From Planctomycetota bacterium (lineage in GTDB: Bacteria > Planctomycetota > Planctomycetia > Planctomycetales > Planctomycetaceae): a stretch of DNA of 60,579 nucleotides. Made by a program: the position numbers and the translations under genes. The stretch is from assembly GCA_022600195.1 (NCBI GenBank), contig JAHZKX010000009.1:1-60579 (forward strand), written 5' to 3'. Under the pieces are notes generated by a model. That model saw only the letters and a list, made by a program, of their open reading frames with translations. It was not told where the DNA came from and made no database searches. Shown in pieces: positions 60,161-60,579 of the stretch (within the stretch, counting starts at the first letter, position 1; each line of letters begins with the position of its first letter).

Positions 60161-60579
60161 TTTCGAATCCCTTATCTGTAGTCGCTTGTTAACTCAACTG
60201 CTTTCAAATCACAACGCAGACCTTTTTACTTACGAATCCCATTGGTTAAACGCATTCGCTTCTGAAATGGATCATAAAACCAGCAGCAAATTTTAAAAAG
60301 TTGTGGCTTTTTAAAACATGAAAAGCCAGAATCGATTTTGCATTGAGACCGCAATCTTCTCAATTTCTACCATTCCTCTTCAGATCGGCCATAGTAGACG
60401 CGTTTAAATGGGACTTCAAGGCTGATACACGTCAGCAATATCAGGCGGAAACCCGAGTAGAATCGATTCACGTAAATCTCGGACAATTGCCCGTTTTGAA
60501 TCCGATATAGTGTCAATTTTGCCTAATGAAACGATTATGTTTTAAAAGCAGCCTATTTTGTATAAAATATATAAAGAAA
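60161..60579. other. Intergenic region at the window end
   Basis: There is no gene in these 419 bp. A short segment at 60400-60416 on the minus strand (GTCCCATTTAAACGCGT) resembles the start of the dispersed repeat, but the rest does not align. Confidence 0.4.

Noticed and set aside
60370-60440. Possible fourth copy of the dispersed repeat on the minus strand
   Set aside because: Only GTCCCATTTAA and a few following bases match. The characteristic AATAAACC-GGATACAGGCT end is missing.

Overview
The window comes from a planctomycete, most likely a Gimesia/Rubinisphaera-type member of the Planctomycetales (inferred). The evidence is family content: repeated DUF1501 proteins, PSCyt1-DUF1549-DUF1553 cytochromes, Tat-exported sialidase-like and SGNH proteins, a sulfatase, a membrane Ser/Thr kinase, an ECF sigma/FecR-LamG module, a TIGR03009-type protein, and a Tol/Exb operon flanked by large TPR proteins.

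Layout. 1-24.2 kb is a catabolic, cell-surface region. It holds a truncated DUF1501 gene, a Tat beta-propeller protein, a redoxin and a cupin. A XylR-type regulator is then divergent from a PSCyt1/DUF1549/DUF1553 - DUF1501 - substrate-binding-protein cluster. Next comes an oppositely oriented ECF sigma - FecR/LamG - PSCyt1/DUF1549/DUF1553 - DUF1501 operon. Two sialidase-like proteins, an SGNH hydrolase, a sulfatase and the kinase follow. 24.3-26.4 kb is gene-poor, with two small ORFs and a tRNA-Ser(CGA) that has its own consensus promoter. 26.4-33.4 kb is an envelope-energisation operon: TPR, TPR, ExbB/TolQ, ExbD/TolR, ExbD/TolR, then a strong terminator. 34.5-45.5 kb is mostly housekeeping: PIN-TRAM protein, Nudix, GNAT, TPR lipoprotein, IspG, G6PDH, VanZ, aminotransferase, DNA alkyltransferase.

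46.4-51.7 kb is the most notable part. A secreted protein with three YHS-like repeats converges with a thioredoxin-YHS protein. Next to them is a Tat-lipoprotein-type Cys-rich peptide precursor, a terminator, a DUF692/MNIO enzyme and a DUF2063 partner that overlaps it by ATGA. This reads as a bufferin-like (MNIO-modified, probably copper-related) RiPP cluster with an unusual lipidated, Tat-routed precursor. CRP/FNR-like inverted repeats sit upstream of both the YHS-repeat gene and the precursor gene, each about 20 nt before a possible -10 element, which suggests shared control.

52.1-60.2 kb is envelope and housekeeping: amidase lipoprotein, a probable alpha/beta-hydrolase pseudoenzyme, RecO, a BamD-like TPR lipoprotein, LptE, a TIGR03009-type protein with a PASTA domain, SmpB and a membrane protein. 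A 94-95 bp intergenic repeat occurs three times (4.2, 33.5 and 54.4 kb) and looks like a dispersed structured element. Coordinates use re-chosen starts where a ribosome-binding site or signal peptide supports them. All functions are inferred from sequence reading; no searches were run.
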